A stretch of 64,000 bases of DNA from Ornithinibacillus halotolerans (GTDB taxonomy: Bacteria; Bacillota; Bacilli; Bacillales; Amphibacillaceae), in NCBI RefSeq assembly GCF_014637405.1, contig NZ_BMEY01000005.1, forward strand, positions 62,001 through 126,000. The letters are read 5' to 3'. How positions within the stretch are numbered: position 1 is the first letter of the stretch; the number at the start of each line of letters is the position of its first letter. The notes beneath the pieces are model-generated. The model saw nothing but the letters and a program-made list of their open reading frames with translations, had not been told where the DNA came from and did not search any database. This document shows, piece after piece, positions 26,159 through 36,538 of the stretch. Both the position numbers and the translations under genes were made by a program.

Positions 26159-27878
26159 ATTGCATTTGAACTTTATGGAGATTAGCAAAGACACCATTTC
26201 TTCTTATCAATTCATCATGGCTTCCTTCCTCTTCTATTCCTTTTTTCGTCACTACCATAATTCGATCTGCATTACGAATTGTTGCAAGACGGTGTGCAAT
26301 AATAATAGTTGTACGATTCTTCGCTAACTCATTTAATGCCTGCTGAATAATCATCTCTGTTTCCGTATCTAGCGCTGATGTTGCTTCATCTAGAATTAAA
26401 ATAGGAGGATTCTTCAAGAACATACGCGCAATCGCAATTCGCTGTTTTTGACCACCAGAAAGTTTTAAGCCACGTTCTCCAACTTGAGTATCATATCCAT
26501 CCGGAAGTTCATTAATAAACTCTTCTAGATGTGCTCTTCTAGCCGCTTCTCGAATTTCCTGTTCGGTTGCATCAAGTTTACCGTAAGCAATATTTTCACG
26601 AAGGGTTCCTGTAAATAGGAATACATCTTGTTGAACAATTCCAATATGTTCCCGTAGTGACCGCTTTGTCATATCACGAATATCAATTCCATCAATTGTA
26701 ATTTGTCCACTATCTACATCATAGAATCGTGGGATTAACGAGGAAATAGTCGTTTTTCCAGCACCTGAAGGCCCGACAAATGCAACTGTTTCCCCAGCAT
26801 TAATATTAAAACTCATCGCTTTTACTACTGGTCCTTGTACCTTCTCGTAACCAAATGTTACTTTATGGAAAGAAATAAACCCTTGTAAATCTTTAACATC
26901 CTTTGCATTTTTCCTATCTTGTACATCTGGAACAGTATCAAGTATTTCTGTAAACCGTTTAAATCCTGCCATTCCCTTTGGATACATCTCGAGTAGAGCA
27001 CTAATTTTATTAATAGGATTAAACAAAACATTGGTAAATAGGATAAAACTTACTAACTCCCCATACGACATTCGATTATTAAACGTTAACCATGCACCAT
27101 AAACTAAGACAACGAGGACAACTAAGCGCATCATCATATAAATATTGGAATGAACAAACGCCATTACTTTATATGCTCCGACCTTTGCTTTTCTAAAGCT
27201 ATAGTTATCTTTTGTAAAACGTTTCATTTCATAGTCTTCGTTTGTGAACGATTGTACAACACGTACACCTGATACTGCATCTTCTACACGGCCATTTACC
27301 TCTGCAATTTCCTCATACATCGATTTCCATGCCTTATTCATTTTGATATTACTATACGTAATTAGCCAAATGAGGATCGGTACAATAATTAAAATAATTA
27401 CAGATAGTTGGAAATTAATCGTGAACATTAAAGAGAAAGCTCCTACAAATGTCATAAACGCAATAAATATATCCTCTGGCCCATGATGGGCAAATTCCCC
27501 AATATCAAATAGATCATTTGTTATTCGACTCATAATATGACCTGTTTTTGTATTATCAAAGAATCGGAATGATTGTCTTTGCACATGCTGGAATAAATCT
27601 TGACGCATATCTGTTTCAATATTTACTCCTAATTTATGTCCCCAATAGGTAACAACGTATTGCATAAACGTACTAAGTAAATAAACAGCTAACAGTAAAA
27701 TAGCAACCGTTACAATATGTGTCCAATTTTCTTTTGGGAGTAAGTCATCAATAAATTGTTGCACAGCAATCGGAAACGCCAATTCAAGAATAGCTACAAA
27801 TACTGCACAGGTAAAATCAATAATAAAAAGCCTTTTATGAGGCTTATAGTAAGAGAAAAATCGCCTTAACATGTCCAT
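26157..27878 (-). CDS. ABC exporter half-transporter (MsbA/BmrA/YfiC type)
   Basis: 573 aa. Six TM helices in the N-terminal half, then the nucleotide-binding domain: Walker A GPSGAGKTT, Q-loop IGIVQQDVFLF, signature LSGGQKQR, Walker B ILILDEATSALD and the switch His in IIAHRL. It is a homodimeric exporter of drugs or lipids in membrane orientation inside-out. Start ATG seven bases after AAGGA. No regulator is adjacent. Confidence 0.92.
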   Translation of the reverse strand: MDMLRRFFSYYKPHKRLFIIDFTCAVFVAILELAFPIAVQQFIDDLLPKENWTHIVTVAILLLAVYLLSTFMQYVVTYWGHKLGVNIETDMRQDLFQHVQRQSFRFFDNTKTGHIMSRITNDLFDIGEFAHHGPEDIFIAFMTFVGAFSLMFTINFQLSVIILIIVPILIWLITYSNIKMNKAWKSMYEEIAEVNGRVEDAVSGVRVVQSFTNEDYEMKRFTKDNYSFRKAKVGAYKVMAFVHSNIYMMMRLVVLVVLVYGAWLTFNNRMSYGELVSFILFTNVLFNPINKISALLEMYPKGMAGFKRFTEILDTVPDVQDRKNAKDVKDLQGFISFHKVTFGYEKVQGPVVKAMSFNINAGETVAFVGPSGAGKTTISSLIPRFYDVDSGQITIDGIDIRDMTKRSLREHIGIVQQDVFLFTGTLRENIAYGKLDATEQEIREAARRAHLEEFINELPDGYDTQVGERGLKLSGGQKQRIAIARMFLKNPPILILDEATSALDTETEMIIQQALNELAKNRTTIIIAHRLATIRNADRIMVVTKKGIEEEGSHDELIRRNGVFANLHKVQMQ

Positions 27879-28113
27879 TTGCACTTCCTTCTTTTAGTAA
27901 AACTTGTCTTCACGCACAGAGAAAAACACTATAGAATCAGCGTTACTCAAAACAGTCTCTTTTTATACTATACATTTTTGTTTTTAAGAAGGAAAATTTT
28001 AAGGTTTATATGAACATAAAATATTTATAGTTTTTCAAATGCTTGTCAAGATTGTCCCAAATCCCGCATACATATAAATAAGATTTAATTGCACTTATTA
28101 GGGAGGGATTCTC

Positions 28114-28500
28114 ATTAAATTTAATATGAATATGGCAACTTGGATTTGTTATGCAGTTGGTTATGTGTTTATTACATCTGGGGTTTTAAAATTGGTTATG
28201 GCGGATTCATTTGGTTTTCGTGGGTTATTTCATGAGCTAGGTGTACCATTTCCAGATTCTACTCTTTTACTAGTTGCTCTAGTAGAAATTGGTTGTGGAG
28301 CACTGATCGCTTCTGGTATGTATGTAAGGAAAGCAACTATTCCATTATTAGTGATTATGGCTGGCGCAATCTATTTTTCAAAACTTCCAGAGCTAATTGA
28401 TTACGGATTCTTTGTATTTGCCTTCAAAGCACGTCTAGATATTGTGGTTATCATTCTTTTATTATTACTTTATAGGCATGTACCAGGGAAAAAGTTTTAG
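28114..28500 (+). CDS. DoxX-family membrane protein
   Basis: About 124-128 aa, four TM helices with the DoxX pattern (GYVFITSGVLKL, F-x-ELGVPFP, LVEIGCGALIASG). The strong ribosome site GGGAGG is about 19 bases before the first ATG (28126) but seven before an in-frame ATT (28114). I place the start at ATT with low certainty. Function in the family is poorly defined; some are linked to thiosulfate or redox systems. Confidence 0.8.
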   Translation: MKFNMNMATWICYAVGYVFITSGVLKLVMADSFGFRGLFHELGVPFPDSTLLLVALVEIGCGALIASGMYVRKATIPLLVIMAGAIYFSKLPELIDYGFFVFAFKARLDIVVIILLLLLYRHVPGKKF

Positions 28501-28535
28501 TGGATATTAACAGATTATCAACTGGTTTTTTAGGA

Positions 28536-28652
28536 GTTATGCACATTTTTATCCACATATGCACAAATGTTCGTAGTTATTTTGTGTTTATATGTAAATC
28601 CAACCACAAAATATAGATTATCACCTACTTATATACACAAAATGTGCATAAC
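28536..28652. repeat. Long-range inverted repeat with a DnaA box
   Basis: GTTATGCACATTTT (28536-28549) and its exact complement AAAATGTGCATAAC (28639-28652) flank 89 bp in the gap between the DoxX and htrC genes. A consensus DnaA box TTATCCACA overlaps the left arm (28549-28557). No gene lies in 28501-28718. Confidence 0.6.
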
Positions 28653-28720
28653 TTTTTAGAAATGGGGATAAGTTGTGAGTCCTTTGGCATCCGTTCTATT
28701 TCCTCATCTGTCAATAAAAG

Positions 28721-28750
28721 AAGAACTGTCTCACTATGAGTACAGTTCTT
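28721..28750 (-). terminator. htrC terminator
   Basis: AAGAACTGT ... ACAGTTCTT stem with inner TCA/TGA pairing and a T-rich minus-strand tail (TTCTTTTATT), just after the htrC stop. Confidence 0.8.
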
Positions 28751-28755
28751 TTCAT

Positions 28756-29946
28756 TTAACGCTGTATTCCTAGCTCTAATGTTGTAATGACTTTTTCTCC
28801 ATTACGGTAGAATACAATCTCCACTTCATCACCGATTTCTTTTTCTTGATATAATATTTTTCTTAAATCAATCATATCCAGTACAGCTTTTCCATCTAAA
28901 TGAGTTATGACGTCTAGTCTTTCTAGTCCTGCTCGATCTGCGGGAGATAGGCGGTCAACACTCCAAACATACACACCACCTTGCACATCCTTTGGTAAGT
29001 TTAGAGTCTCTTCCCACTCTAGTCGAGGTACTTCCTCTAACGAGTAAATCTCCACTCCTATATACGGCCGTTTCACTTCACCAGTTGCTTCTAATTCATC
29101 AATAATTGGTTTTGCTGAGTCAATTGGAATAGAAAAGCCAATTCCTTCAACTGCTTCTTGATTAATTTTCATGGAGTTTATCCCAATTAACTGAGCATCC
29201 ATATTAATTAACGCACCACCACTATTTCCAGGATTAATAGCAGCATCAGTCTGGATAACCTCCGCTTGCCAATCGGCTCTTCCATCCAGGTTAAAATCCT
29301 GTGGAATTGTCCGCTGTTTTCCACTTACAATACCTTGTGTAACCGACCCCGAAAACATATGACCAAGCGGATTACCAATTGCAATGACCGGCTCTCCAAC
29401 TTTTAAATTCTCTGTTGTTCCAAGCTCAATTGGATTACCAATTTGCTCACCGTCTACTCTCAATACCGCTAAATCAGAAAACAAGTCTGTTCCAAGTAAT
29501 TTAGCCTCTAAAACTGTATCGTCATATAAGAGTACTTCTATTTCATCTGCGCCCTCTATAACATGATGATTGGTTACAATATATGCGTACCCGTTATCTT
29601 TTTTATATATTACACCAGACCCTGTCCCAGCTTCACTATTAGACTGCTGCTCCATAAAGTCTGCTCTATGTATAATATTAGTTATTCCAACAACTGTCGG
29701 GGATACAACTTCTACTATTTCCGTGATTCGTGTTGAAACATCTAATGAAACTACTTCTTGTGTGGTAATTTGATTATCATTTGTGATGTTCTTTTTTGCT
29801 TGTGGATCTTCCTTCATCTCCATCACTCTTGGTATAATTACGACCATTAATAGTGCACCAATAATAACTCCAGTTATTACTGGCCATATGCGACTGCCTT
29901 TATTTCTGTACGGGTTAGGCGGATAGTTCTGATTATAATACCCCAT
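28756..29946 (-). CDS. htrC: HtrA-type membrane serine protease
   Basis: 396 aa. Cytoplasmic N-tail (GYYNQNYPPNPYRN), one TM helix, trypsin-like domain with catalytic H in TNHHVIEGA, D in SDLAVLRVD and S in NPGNSGGALI, then one PDZ domain (KDVQGGVYVW to the C-terminus). It is the extracytoplasmic quality-control protease that follows the wal operon in B. subtilis (YycK). Start ATG eight bases after AAAGGAGC; a longer frame to 30006 lacks a ribosome site. Confidence 0.92.
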   Translation of the reverse strand: MGYYNQNYPPNPYRNKGSRIWPVITGVIIGALLMVVIIPRVMEMKEDPQAKKNITNDNQITTQEVVSLDVSTRITEIVEVVSPTVVGITNIIHRADFMEQQSNSEAGTGSGVIYKKDNGYAYIVTNHHVIEGADEIEVLLYDDTVLEAKLLGTDLFSDLAVLRVDGEQIGNPIELGTTENLKVGEPVIAIGNPLGHMFSGSVTQGIVSGKQRTIPQDFNLDGRADWQAEVIQTDAAINPGNSGGALINMDAQLIGINSMKINQEAVEGIGFSIPIDSAKPIIDELEATGEVKRPYIGVEIYSLEEVPRLEWEETLNLPKDVQGGVYVWSVDRLSPADRAGLERLDVITHLDGKAVLDMIDLRKILYQEKEIGDEVEIVFYRNGEKVITTLELGIQR

Positions 29947-30080
29947 GTAATTGCTCCTTTTAAAATATATAGTTTTATTATGTGTTTTTTTAAATGGAAT
30001 AAACATGAATCACTATTGAAATTATCAGATAATTATACTAGAGTTATTAATAGATTATTTAGTAAAGGATGTGACTCGTT

Positions 30081-30986
30081 ATGGAGTATAAAGTTAGAGA
30101 AAAATCCTATGAATTAGAAGTTCTCGAAGTTCTAAATAGGAGAATGGATTTAATAGAACACGACAGGAAAAATTACTACAACTTGAAAAAAGGATATGAA
30201 GGAGAACTTGCCTTTGATGCACGAACTAGACAGTTAAGTTGTGATTGCTTAATCCTTAATGATCTATTACTTCAAGCTGGCACAACAACATTTCAAATTG
30301 ACACATTAATTCTTGCTGATTTGTTCTATCTTTATGAAGTAAAGAATTTTGAAGGGGATTATTACTATGATAATGATAGAATTTATAACAAGGCAAACTA
30401 TGAAATATTAAACCCAGTAAACCAATTAACTCGAACGGAAACCCTCTTCCGTCAAGTCCTTCAAAATATTGGAGTAAATACTTCATCCCTCAGCTCTTCA
30501 GTTGTCTTTATTAATCCGGAATTTACACTTTTCCAAGCCCCTATTGATAAACCATTTATATTCCCATCACAATTAAATCGGTACTTAAAAGAATTTAACT
30601 CCATCCCTTCTATAATCAATCGCAATCACAAAGCCTTAGCAGACAAATTAATCTCCATGCATCTAACAAAGTCACCTTATACAAAGCTACCCGAGTATCG
30701 TTATGATGAATTGAGGAAAGGAATTGTATGTATGATGTGTGGATCATATACAGTTTCAGTTGTGGGAAGGAAATGTGTTTGTGGGAGATGTGGGAGTGTT
30801 GAAGCTGCGGATAAAGTTGTATTACGCAATATTGAAGAGATAAAACTATTGTTTCCAGATTTAAAAATTACTACTAGTATCGTTCAGGATTGGTGTAAGG
30901 TTATTTCTTCTAGAAAAATGATTAGAAGAATTCTCTATGAAAACTTTGAGCTTAAAGGAAAAAATAGATGGGCGTATTTTGAATAG
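30081..30986 (+). CDS. NERD-domain protein with zinc ribbon
   Basis: 301 aa. GYEGELAFDA starts a nuclease-related (NERD) domain, with FQIDTLILAD and YEVKNFEGDYYYD giving the D and E-x-K residues of a restriction-nuclease-like site. The C-terminal part has CMMCGSY and CVCGRCG, a four- or five-Cys zinc ribbon, and a helical end. It is divergent from htrC and followed by the 51-bp repeat array. Bacillus NERD proteins are of unknown role; DNA processing is a guess. Confidence 0.85.
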   Translation: MEYKVREKSYELEVLEVLNRRMDLIEHDRKNYYNLKKGYEGELAFDARTRQLSCDCLILNDLLLQAGTTTFQIDTLILADLFYLYEVKNFEGDYYYDNDRIYNKANYEILNPVNQLTRTETLFRQVLQNIGVNTSSLSSSVVFINPEFTLFQAPIDKPFIFPSQLNRYLKEFNSIPSIINRNHKALADKLISMHLTKSPYTKLPEYRYDELRKGIVCMMCGSYTVSVVGRKCVCGRCGSVEAADKVVLRNIEEIKLLFPDLKITTSIVQDWCKVISSRKMIRRILYENFELKGKNRWAYFE

Positions 30987-31059
30987 ACTCCTACTTTTGA
31001 ATAAAAGGAGAAATGGTAAGTTCTATGTTTCCTTTTTCTTTTTATGTGAACTAAGAGGG

Positions 31060-31605
31060 GCAGGGAATGTTACCTTATTAACGTGTTTCGTTTTTTGGGG
31101 GACATAGTAGGGTTCTATGTTACCTTGTTACTTTATTTTCACTTGAAAGGGAACATTGGAGCGGGCTATGTTACCTTATTAACGTGTTTCGTTCTTTTAA
31201 GGAACATAGAAGGGCTCTATGTTACCTTGTTACTGTATTTTCACTTGAATGGGAACATTGGAGCGGGCTATGTTACCTTATTAACGTGTTTCGTTCTTTT
31301 AAGGAACATAGAAGGGCTCTATGTTACCTTGTTACTGTATTTTCACTTGAATGGGAACATTGGAGCGGGCTATGTTACCTTATTAACGTGTTTCGTTCTT
31401 TTAAGGAACATAGAAGGGCTCTATGTTACCTTGTTACTGTATTTTCACTTGAATGGGAACATTGGAGCGGGCTATGTTACCTTATTAACGTGTTTAGTTC
31501 TTTTGGGTTACATAGAAGGGCTCTATATTACCTTGTTACTATATTTTCATTTGAATGGGAACATTGGAGAGAGCTATGTTACCTTAACTATACGTTTAAT
31601 AATAA
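31060..31605. repeat. Array of eleven 51-bp tandem repeats
   Basis: The core TGTTACC (or TATTACC) recurs at 31068, 31118, 31169, 31220, 31271, 31322, 31373, 31424, 31475, 31526 and 31577, a 51-bp period, with alternate units more alike (102-bp super-period). Each unit contains an imperfect hairpin of the form GGAACATAGA-AGGGC-TCTATGTTACC. Because 51 is a multiple of three, long frames stay open through the array, but they lack a ribosome site. It lies between convergent NERD and walJ genes and fills most of 30987-31660. Confidence 0.9.
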
Positions 31606-31663
31606 AAGTAACTTAGCCCGATAAAACAAGCCTTAGTCCACCATCCTCCACATCCAACACAAC

Positions 31664-31690
31664 AAAAAAAGCGACTAAAAAAAGTCGCTC
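31664..31690 (-). terminator. walJ operon terminator
   Basis: AGCGACT ... AGTCGCT stem with an A/T loop and a run of seven T on the minus strand. Confidence 0.85.
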
Positions 31691-31700
31691 TCAACACAAT

Positions 31701-32486
31701 CTATCCAACCTCATACATTGCAGTTGGAACAGCAGGATCTGTATCAAATAAATCAATCTCAATCCCGTGTTCGGTCAATATATTTCCTACAGACATACGG
31801 GCAAGGTCTTTCATATTGTTATCTTTACTTAAGTGTGCTAAATAAATACGTTTTGTATTATTATCGATAATATCAGTCAGTGCAAGTCCGCAGTCTTCGT
31901 TAGAGACGTGACCTGAATCACCTAAGATACGACGTTTGACACTCCATGGATATCGGCCCATGCGAAGCATGCCGACATCGTGGTTTGCTTCAAAGATATA
32001 AGCATCTGCGCCTTCTACAGTTTTCTTAATCCGCTCAGAAACGTAGCCTAAGTCTGTAACAAGGGCTACCTTTTTACCGCCGCTTCGGAAGACATAGAAC
32101 ATTGGCTCTGCGGCATCATGAGATACCCCAAATGACTCAACATCCATATCTCCAAAAGTCTTCACTTCTTCCATATTAAATACAAATTTCTGATCTAATG
32201 ATATTTTACCAATAGAGTTTTCCATAGCTTTCCATGTTTTTTCATTTGCATAGATTGGTAGATTATATTTTCGGGCAATGATACCTAAGCCTTTAATATG
32301 ATCACTATGCTCGTGGGTTACTAATATGCCTGAAAGATCAGTAGGGGAAACGTTGACTTCATTAAATAACTTGTCCATTTGTTTCCCGCTTAACCCAGCA
32401 TCTACTAATATCTTTCCTTTTCCAGATTCAATATAAAATGCGTTTCCCGAACTCCCTGATGCAAGAACGCTAAAACGTAATGTCAT
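31701..32486 (-). CDS. walJ: Metallo-beta-lactamase-fold hydrolase WalJ (YycJ)
   Basis: 261 aa. [10 protein letters not shown] zinc-binding motif, GSSGN near the start, D at LVTDLG and late His in AHLSKDN define the YycJ type of MBL-fold exonuclease-like proteins, linked to DNA mismatch repair and to coordination of division with wall synthesis. Last gene of the wal operon; its ATG overlaps the walI stop by 4 bp. Confidence 0.94.
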   Translation of the reverse strand: MTLRFSVLASGSSGNAFYIESGKGKILVDAGLSGKQMDKLFNEVNVSPTDLSGILVTHEHSDHIKGLGIIARKYNLPIYANEKTWKAMENSIGKISLDQKFVFNMEEVKTFGDMDVESFGVSHDAAEPMFYVFRSGGKKVALVTDLGYVSERIKKTVEGADAYIFEANHDVGMLRMGRYPWSVKRRILGDSGHVSNEDCGLALTDIIDNNTKRIYLAHLSKDNNMKDLARMSVGNILTEHGIEIDLFDTDPAVPTAMYEVG

Positions 32487-33394
32487 TCAGATTCACTCCG
32501 ATTACTCATAAGCTTTGCCATTAATATTTCAATCATTTGGTCATGCAACTCTTCATTTTTAGTTATACTTCTTGTACTCTCTATACCTTTTTGTATCATA
32601 TCGTCCATAAATCCATCATTAACTGGAATAACAAAACGCTCAATCGCATTAACATAACGATTTTGTTTACCATCTATAGTAATTTTCCAAGTAGGAACGA
32701 CAACAGGTGGAAACATGGAATAGTATCCTATCTTTATATCTGTCACTTCATCGTTTGGTAATAGTAAATTACTTTGGTATAGTCTCATAATTGCTTTTAA
32801 TGGACTGATTAATGATTTCTTATCACTACTTGGTTCAACTTCACCAAGAACTGTTTGCGTATAAGCATCTATTTCATTATCGTCATTTAAATAAACAAAA
32901 ATGATTCCACTTGAGTGATAATATACAGGTCGATCATTTTTTTCTTGGAAAAATACTAAGATATTACGTTCTTTATCCCAATAATCAAATGTATACTCAC
33001 TACCTAAGTATACCGTACTAAATATAATTTGTTCTATAACTTCTTCTGTAGCATTTTCTGGAATTGCAATTTTCTCTTTTAACATGGATATGATAAAGCT
33101 ATTGTTAATTACCTCAATATCTTGATTATCACGTGCAATTATTTCTTCTACTTCTTCTTTAGTAAAGGTTTTTTCCCTAATAGTTAAATAAACTTCATCT
33201 GGTAATGGATCTGGCAAATCAATTGATATTTTTATGTTTTCTAGTTCTAGTTGATCTAAATCTTCTAATTGACCCGAGTCATTGGCTGGCCCAAAGTCTT
33301 CATTACCTATCTTTTGGATGACTAGAAACAATAAGTAAATATCAAGAAGTAAGAAGCAGAGGATAAATAATGTTTTTATTTGACCCCATTGCAT
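32483..33394 (-). CDS. walI: WalK-regulatory membrane protein WalI (YycI)
   Basis: 303 aa. One N-terminal TM helix ([19 protein letters not shown]) and an extracytoplasmic YycI domain ([23 protein letters not shown] region). With WalH it binds WalK and lowers its activity. Position between walH and walJ, with 2-bp spacing to walH and 4-bp overlap with walJ, fixes the assignment. Confidence 0.92.
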   Translation of the reverse strand: MQWGQIKTLFILCFLLLDIYLLFLVIQKIGNEDFGPANDSGQLEDLDQLELENIKISIDLPDPLPDEVYLTIREKTFTKEEVEEIIARDNQDIEVINNSFIISMLKEKIAIPENATEEVIEQIIFSTVYLGSEYTFDYWDKERNILVFFQEKNDRPVYYHSSGIIFVYLNDDNEIDAYTQTVLGEVEPSSDKKSLISPLKAIMRLYQSNLLLPNDEVTDIKIGYYSMFPPVVVPTWKITIDGKQNRYVNAIERFVIPVNDGFMDDMIQKGIESTRSITKNEELHDQMIEILMAKLMSNRSESE

Positions 33395-33396
33395 CC

Positions 33397-34710
33397 TCAG
33401 CTCACTCCTTTTTTATCAGATTCATCATCAATAATGACCTGTATCCATCTATTATTTACTTTAATAAACCATCCTGGTGTTAGGGATAATGAAATGTATT
33501 GACTATTGATCCCATGGTATCCTAAGCGATATCCTAGTTGTACATTTTGAATATCTTCTAATTCATAAAAAGCATGGTTCTCTAAAAATTCCATGACCGT
33601 ATTAGTTGGATCTAGTTTGAATTCCTCTGGTGAAGTTGTACCTATTGTAAATAATGGCTGCCTATGCTCCATTAGTTCATCTGCCCAGCGCTGTTCTATC
33701 GTAGACAAGCCTTCAAAATTGTATATAGGATATCCTTTATGATACATCCGGTAACTAATAAAATTATTTCTCGACGTATCGATTGACTCCAGGTTATAGT
33801 CACTAGTCCAACCTTTATAGCCATTTATTTTATCAATACTACTTTCTAATAGCTCATTTAATGTCATCGGTTCTAGTATTTCCTGTGGAAGAATATATTC
33901 CATATTTAAGTGATTCTCAAATACTTGCATAATTCTAGGACCGTCCTGATACCAAATTTCATTGTCCTCTGAATTACTTATTTCCACATCTGATGGGTTA
34001 AAAAATAGTGCATTCTTTAGAATAGTTGGTTCTAATTTAGATGCAGTGAATATATACTTTGACATTTCAGGATTTATAGGTAAATAGATAGGGAATGCCT
34101 TATCCTTAAATACAATATATTCTTCTAGTCCCTCTAAGTTAATTATATAATCATAGAGCAAATCATATTTTTGTGTATTATTTACATCTGCCTTTATTTG
34201 TGTTTTTCCATCTGTTGATAGGAAAATAAATGTTAAAGTTTTGTTTGTCTTGTTTATAGTGATAAACATCCGCTCAAATTTCATATTAGGTAGCGTCATA
34301 TTTTTCACATCATCATTTACGGTAAACAAACTAGGTATTAATTCCATCGGAAGTTCTAATGGATAAATAACTTCTAGCTGTAAATCACTATTCGGTCGAC
34401 CATTTGCATCGACTACTCTGAGGTTATAGAGAACCCAAGTTTGCATATCCTCGTATAGATTATACATCTCGAGTGGATTGCTAAAACCAAAGTAGTTATC
34501 TTTGTATTTATCAAAAATGATCTGACTCGGTTGAACTAATGACTTCTTCGTTTCTTCCGTTCCACCTAGATTGATTTCTTCTTCATTTAGAAAATCATCT
34601 TCTTCTAAAAATTCATTATTTGGTTGGTAGCTCCACAGGCTATAAGAGAGTATTAGGCTTATTCCAACTAATATTGCTAGCGTATATGATTTAATCACTT
34701 CTAATTTCAT
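33397..34710 (-). CDS. walH: WalK-regulatory membrane protein WalH (YycH)
   Basis: 437 aa. N-terminal TM helix (YTLAILVGISLILSYSLW) then a large extracytoplasmic region with YycH-type architecture (NEEEINLGGTEETKKSLVQPSQII at the start). Partner of WalI and WalK at the division site. ATG overlaps the walK stop by 4 bp. Confidence 0.92.
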   Translation of the reverse strand: MKLEVIKSYTLAILVGISLILSYSLWSYQPNNEFLEEDDFLNEEEINLGGTEETKKSLVQPSQIIFDKYKDNYFGFSNPLEMYNLYEDMQTWVLYNLRVVDANGRPNSDLQLEVIYPLELPMELIPSLFTVNDDVKNMTLPNMKFERMFITINKTNKTLTFIFLSTDGKTQIKADVNNTQKYDLLYDYIINLEGLEEYIVFKDKAFPIYLPINPEMSKYIFTASKLEPTILKNALFFNPSDVEISNSEDNEIWYQDGPRIMQVFENHLNMEYILPQEILEPMTLNELLESSIDKINGYKGWTSDYNLESIDTSRNNFISYRMYHKGYPIYNFEGLSTIEQRWADELMEHRQPLFTIGTTSPEEFKLDPTNTVMEFLENHAFYELEDIQNVQLGYRLGYHGINSQYISLSLTPGWFIKVNNRWIQVIIDDESDKKGVS

Positions 34711-36533
34711 ACATTATACCTCCGCTTCTTACCCATTAGCGGTAGTGTAAATAAAATGGTTGTTCCTTTACCTTCTTTACTTTTTGCCCAGATTTTTCCG
34801 TGATGTGCTTCAACCAATTCTTTAGAAATAGCAAGTCCTAGACCTGTTCCACCAAATTTTCTTGTTCGAGCTTTGTCCACTCGATAGAAACGTTCAAATA
34901 TTTTCTCTAACTTATCATAAGCAATACCCATACCTTCGTCAGATACTGATACTAGTAATTGATTCCTTTGTTTTACTACTCGACAAACAATGTTTCCACC
35001 CTCTGGGGAGTATTTAATGGCATTCGAAATAATGTTATCAATTACTTGAATTAACTTATCTTTATCGATATAGACAAATAACTTTTCATTGGGTAATTCA
35101 CGGATAAACGTAATTTTTTCAGGTACATTCATCTCAAATCGATCAATAATATGATGGAATAAGGAAATAAACTCAGACCGCTCTTTTTGTAATTGTTGTT
35201 CCTTATTGTCCATTTTAGAAAGCTGTAATAAGTCGTTTACCATCCGGATCATACGCTCTGTTTCATTTTGTGTAACTTCTAAAAATCTTGGCGCAATCTC
35301 CTCGTTTTTCCATTCTCCATCAGTTAGCGCCTCGATATAACTCTTCATCGTTGTTAGTGGAGTTCTTAATTCATGTGAAACATTGGATACAAACTCCCGA
35401 CGCTCTTGCTCAATTTTTTCCTGCTCTGTTACATCACTGATTACCGTAATAAAACCAGTGATTTCATCTCGATCATCGGTAACAGTGGAGAAGGCTGCTC
35501 GGATTAGAAATATTTCATCGTCATCACTGAAATCAATTATCATTGATCCACTTTCTTGTAATTCTGCTAACTCAACAACTTTTTCATCTAGCTTTAGCAC
35601 ATCAATAATTAACTCGCCATAACTTTCTTCTGGATTTATCCCCAATAATATTCCTGCCGCTTCATTCATTAAAGTCACTGCGCCAGTTTCATCTGTAGCA
35701 ATAACACCATCCGACATATTTTCTAATACTGAATGTAATTTACGAGTTTCCTCTTCCGTTTTAGAATAGGAATGTTTTAGTTGATCATTTAAGTCATTAA
35801 ATGCAATGGCTAACTGACCAATTTCATCTGTTCCATACACATTTACTTTCTGAGTGAAATCACCTTTACCCATTACTTGCGCTTGTTTACGCATTTCCAT
35901 AATTGGTTTTGTAATTGCACGGGCAACTAGTACTCCTAATATTGCAGATACTAATATCGCAATGATAGAACCATTTAGAAAAAGTTGTGTAATATCATTT
36001 AATTGATCATAAATATCTTGTGATGGTGCTTCTACATAAATTACACCAACTACATTATGTTCGTCGTCAAACAAAGGAGTAGCTTGTTGATAATAGATAT
36101 TATCATTACGATCTTTTTTCTCCCCTATTTTCTCTTCCCCTAAAAATAATGCCTTTTGAATAATATCTAGTGTTGTCTTCTTTCCTACTTTTTCTTGGTC
36201 TAAATAATTATTTGTAGCAGCAACACGACTTTGATTATCTACTACTAATAGTGTCCAATTACTTCCAGTATCAATATCTCTTATAATGGCTTGTAAATCT
36301 TGTCGTAGTGACGTCTCCATATCTTCCGTTCTTTCTTCATTAAAAGCATTTTCTAAGTAATAACTTAGTACACTAATTCTTCCATCAATTGAATTTTTAA
36401 AATTAGTAGTAAACTCTTTTTCTAATTCGGAAGAGAAGTATGAACCAATTATTTGTACCGCTACTAAAAGGAGTAGAATATATATTAAAACAAATTTGAG
36501 CTGAACAGATCTAAAAAAACCAACTTTATGCAT
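34707..36533 (-). CDS. walK: Essential sensor histidine kinase WalK
   Basis: 608 aa. TM1, extracytoplasmic PAS-like sensor, TM2, HAMP (MRKQAQVMGKGDFTQKV), cytoplasmic PAS (LENMSDGVIATDETG), HisKA with SHELRTPLTT, and ATPase boxes DEGMGI and GGTGLGLAISKEL. It senses the state of the cell wall with WalH/WalI and phosphorylates WalR. Five bp after walR. Confidence 0.97.
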   Translation of the reverse strand: MHKVGFFRSVQLKFVLIYILLLLVAVQIIGSYFSSELEKEFTTNFKNSIDGRISVLSYYLENAFNEERTEDMETSLRQDLQAIIRDIDTGSNWTLLVVDNQSRVAATNNYLDQEKVGKKTTLDIIQKALFLGEEKIGEKKDRNDNIYYQQATPLFDDEHNVVGVIYVEAPSQDIYDQLNDITQLFLNGSIIAILVSAILGVLVARAITKPIMEMRKQAQVMGKGDFTQKVNVYGTDEIGQLAIAFNDLNDQLKHSYSKTEEETRKLHSVLENMSDGVIATDETGAVTLMNEAAGILLGINPEESYGELIIDVLKLDEKVVELAELQESGSMIIDFSDDDEIFLIRAAFSTVTDDRDEITGFITVISDVTEQEKIEQERREFVSNVSHELRTPLTTMKSYIEALTDGEWKNEEIAPRFLEVTQNETERMIRMVNDLLQLSKMDNKEQQLQKERSEFISLFHHIIDRFEMNVPEKITFIRELPNEKLFVYIDKDKLIQVIDNIISNAIKYSPEGGNIVCRVVKQRNQLLVSVSDEGMGIAYDKLEKIFERFYRVDKARTRKFGGTGLGLAISKELVEAHHGKIWAKSKEGKGTTILFTLPLMGKKRRYNV

Positions 36534-36538
36534 AAAAC

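Noticed and set aside
31060-31605. CRISPR array
   Set aside because: The repeats are contiguous without unique spacers and no cas genes are present.
31083-31624. Two overlapping frames encoding 17-residue repeats (LLLYFHLNGN type and HRRALCYLV type)
   Set aside because: Both frames are open only because the DNA period is 51; neither has a ribosome site and two frames cannot both be real. Treated as a noncoding repeat.
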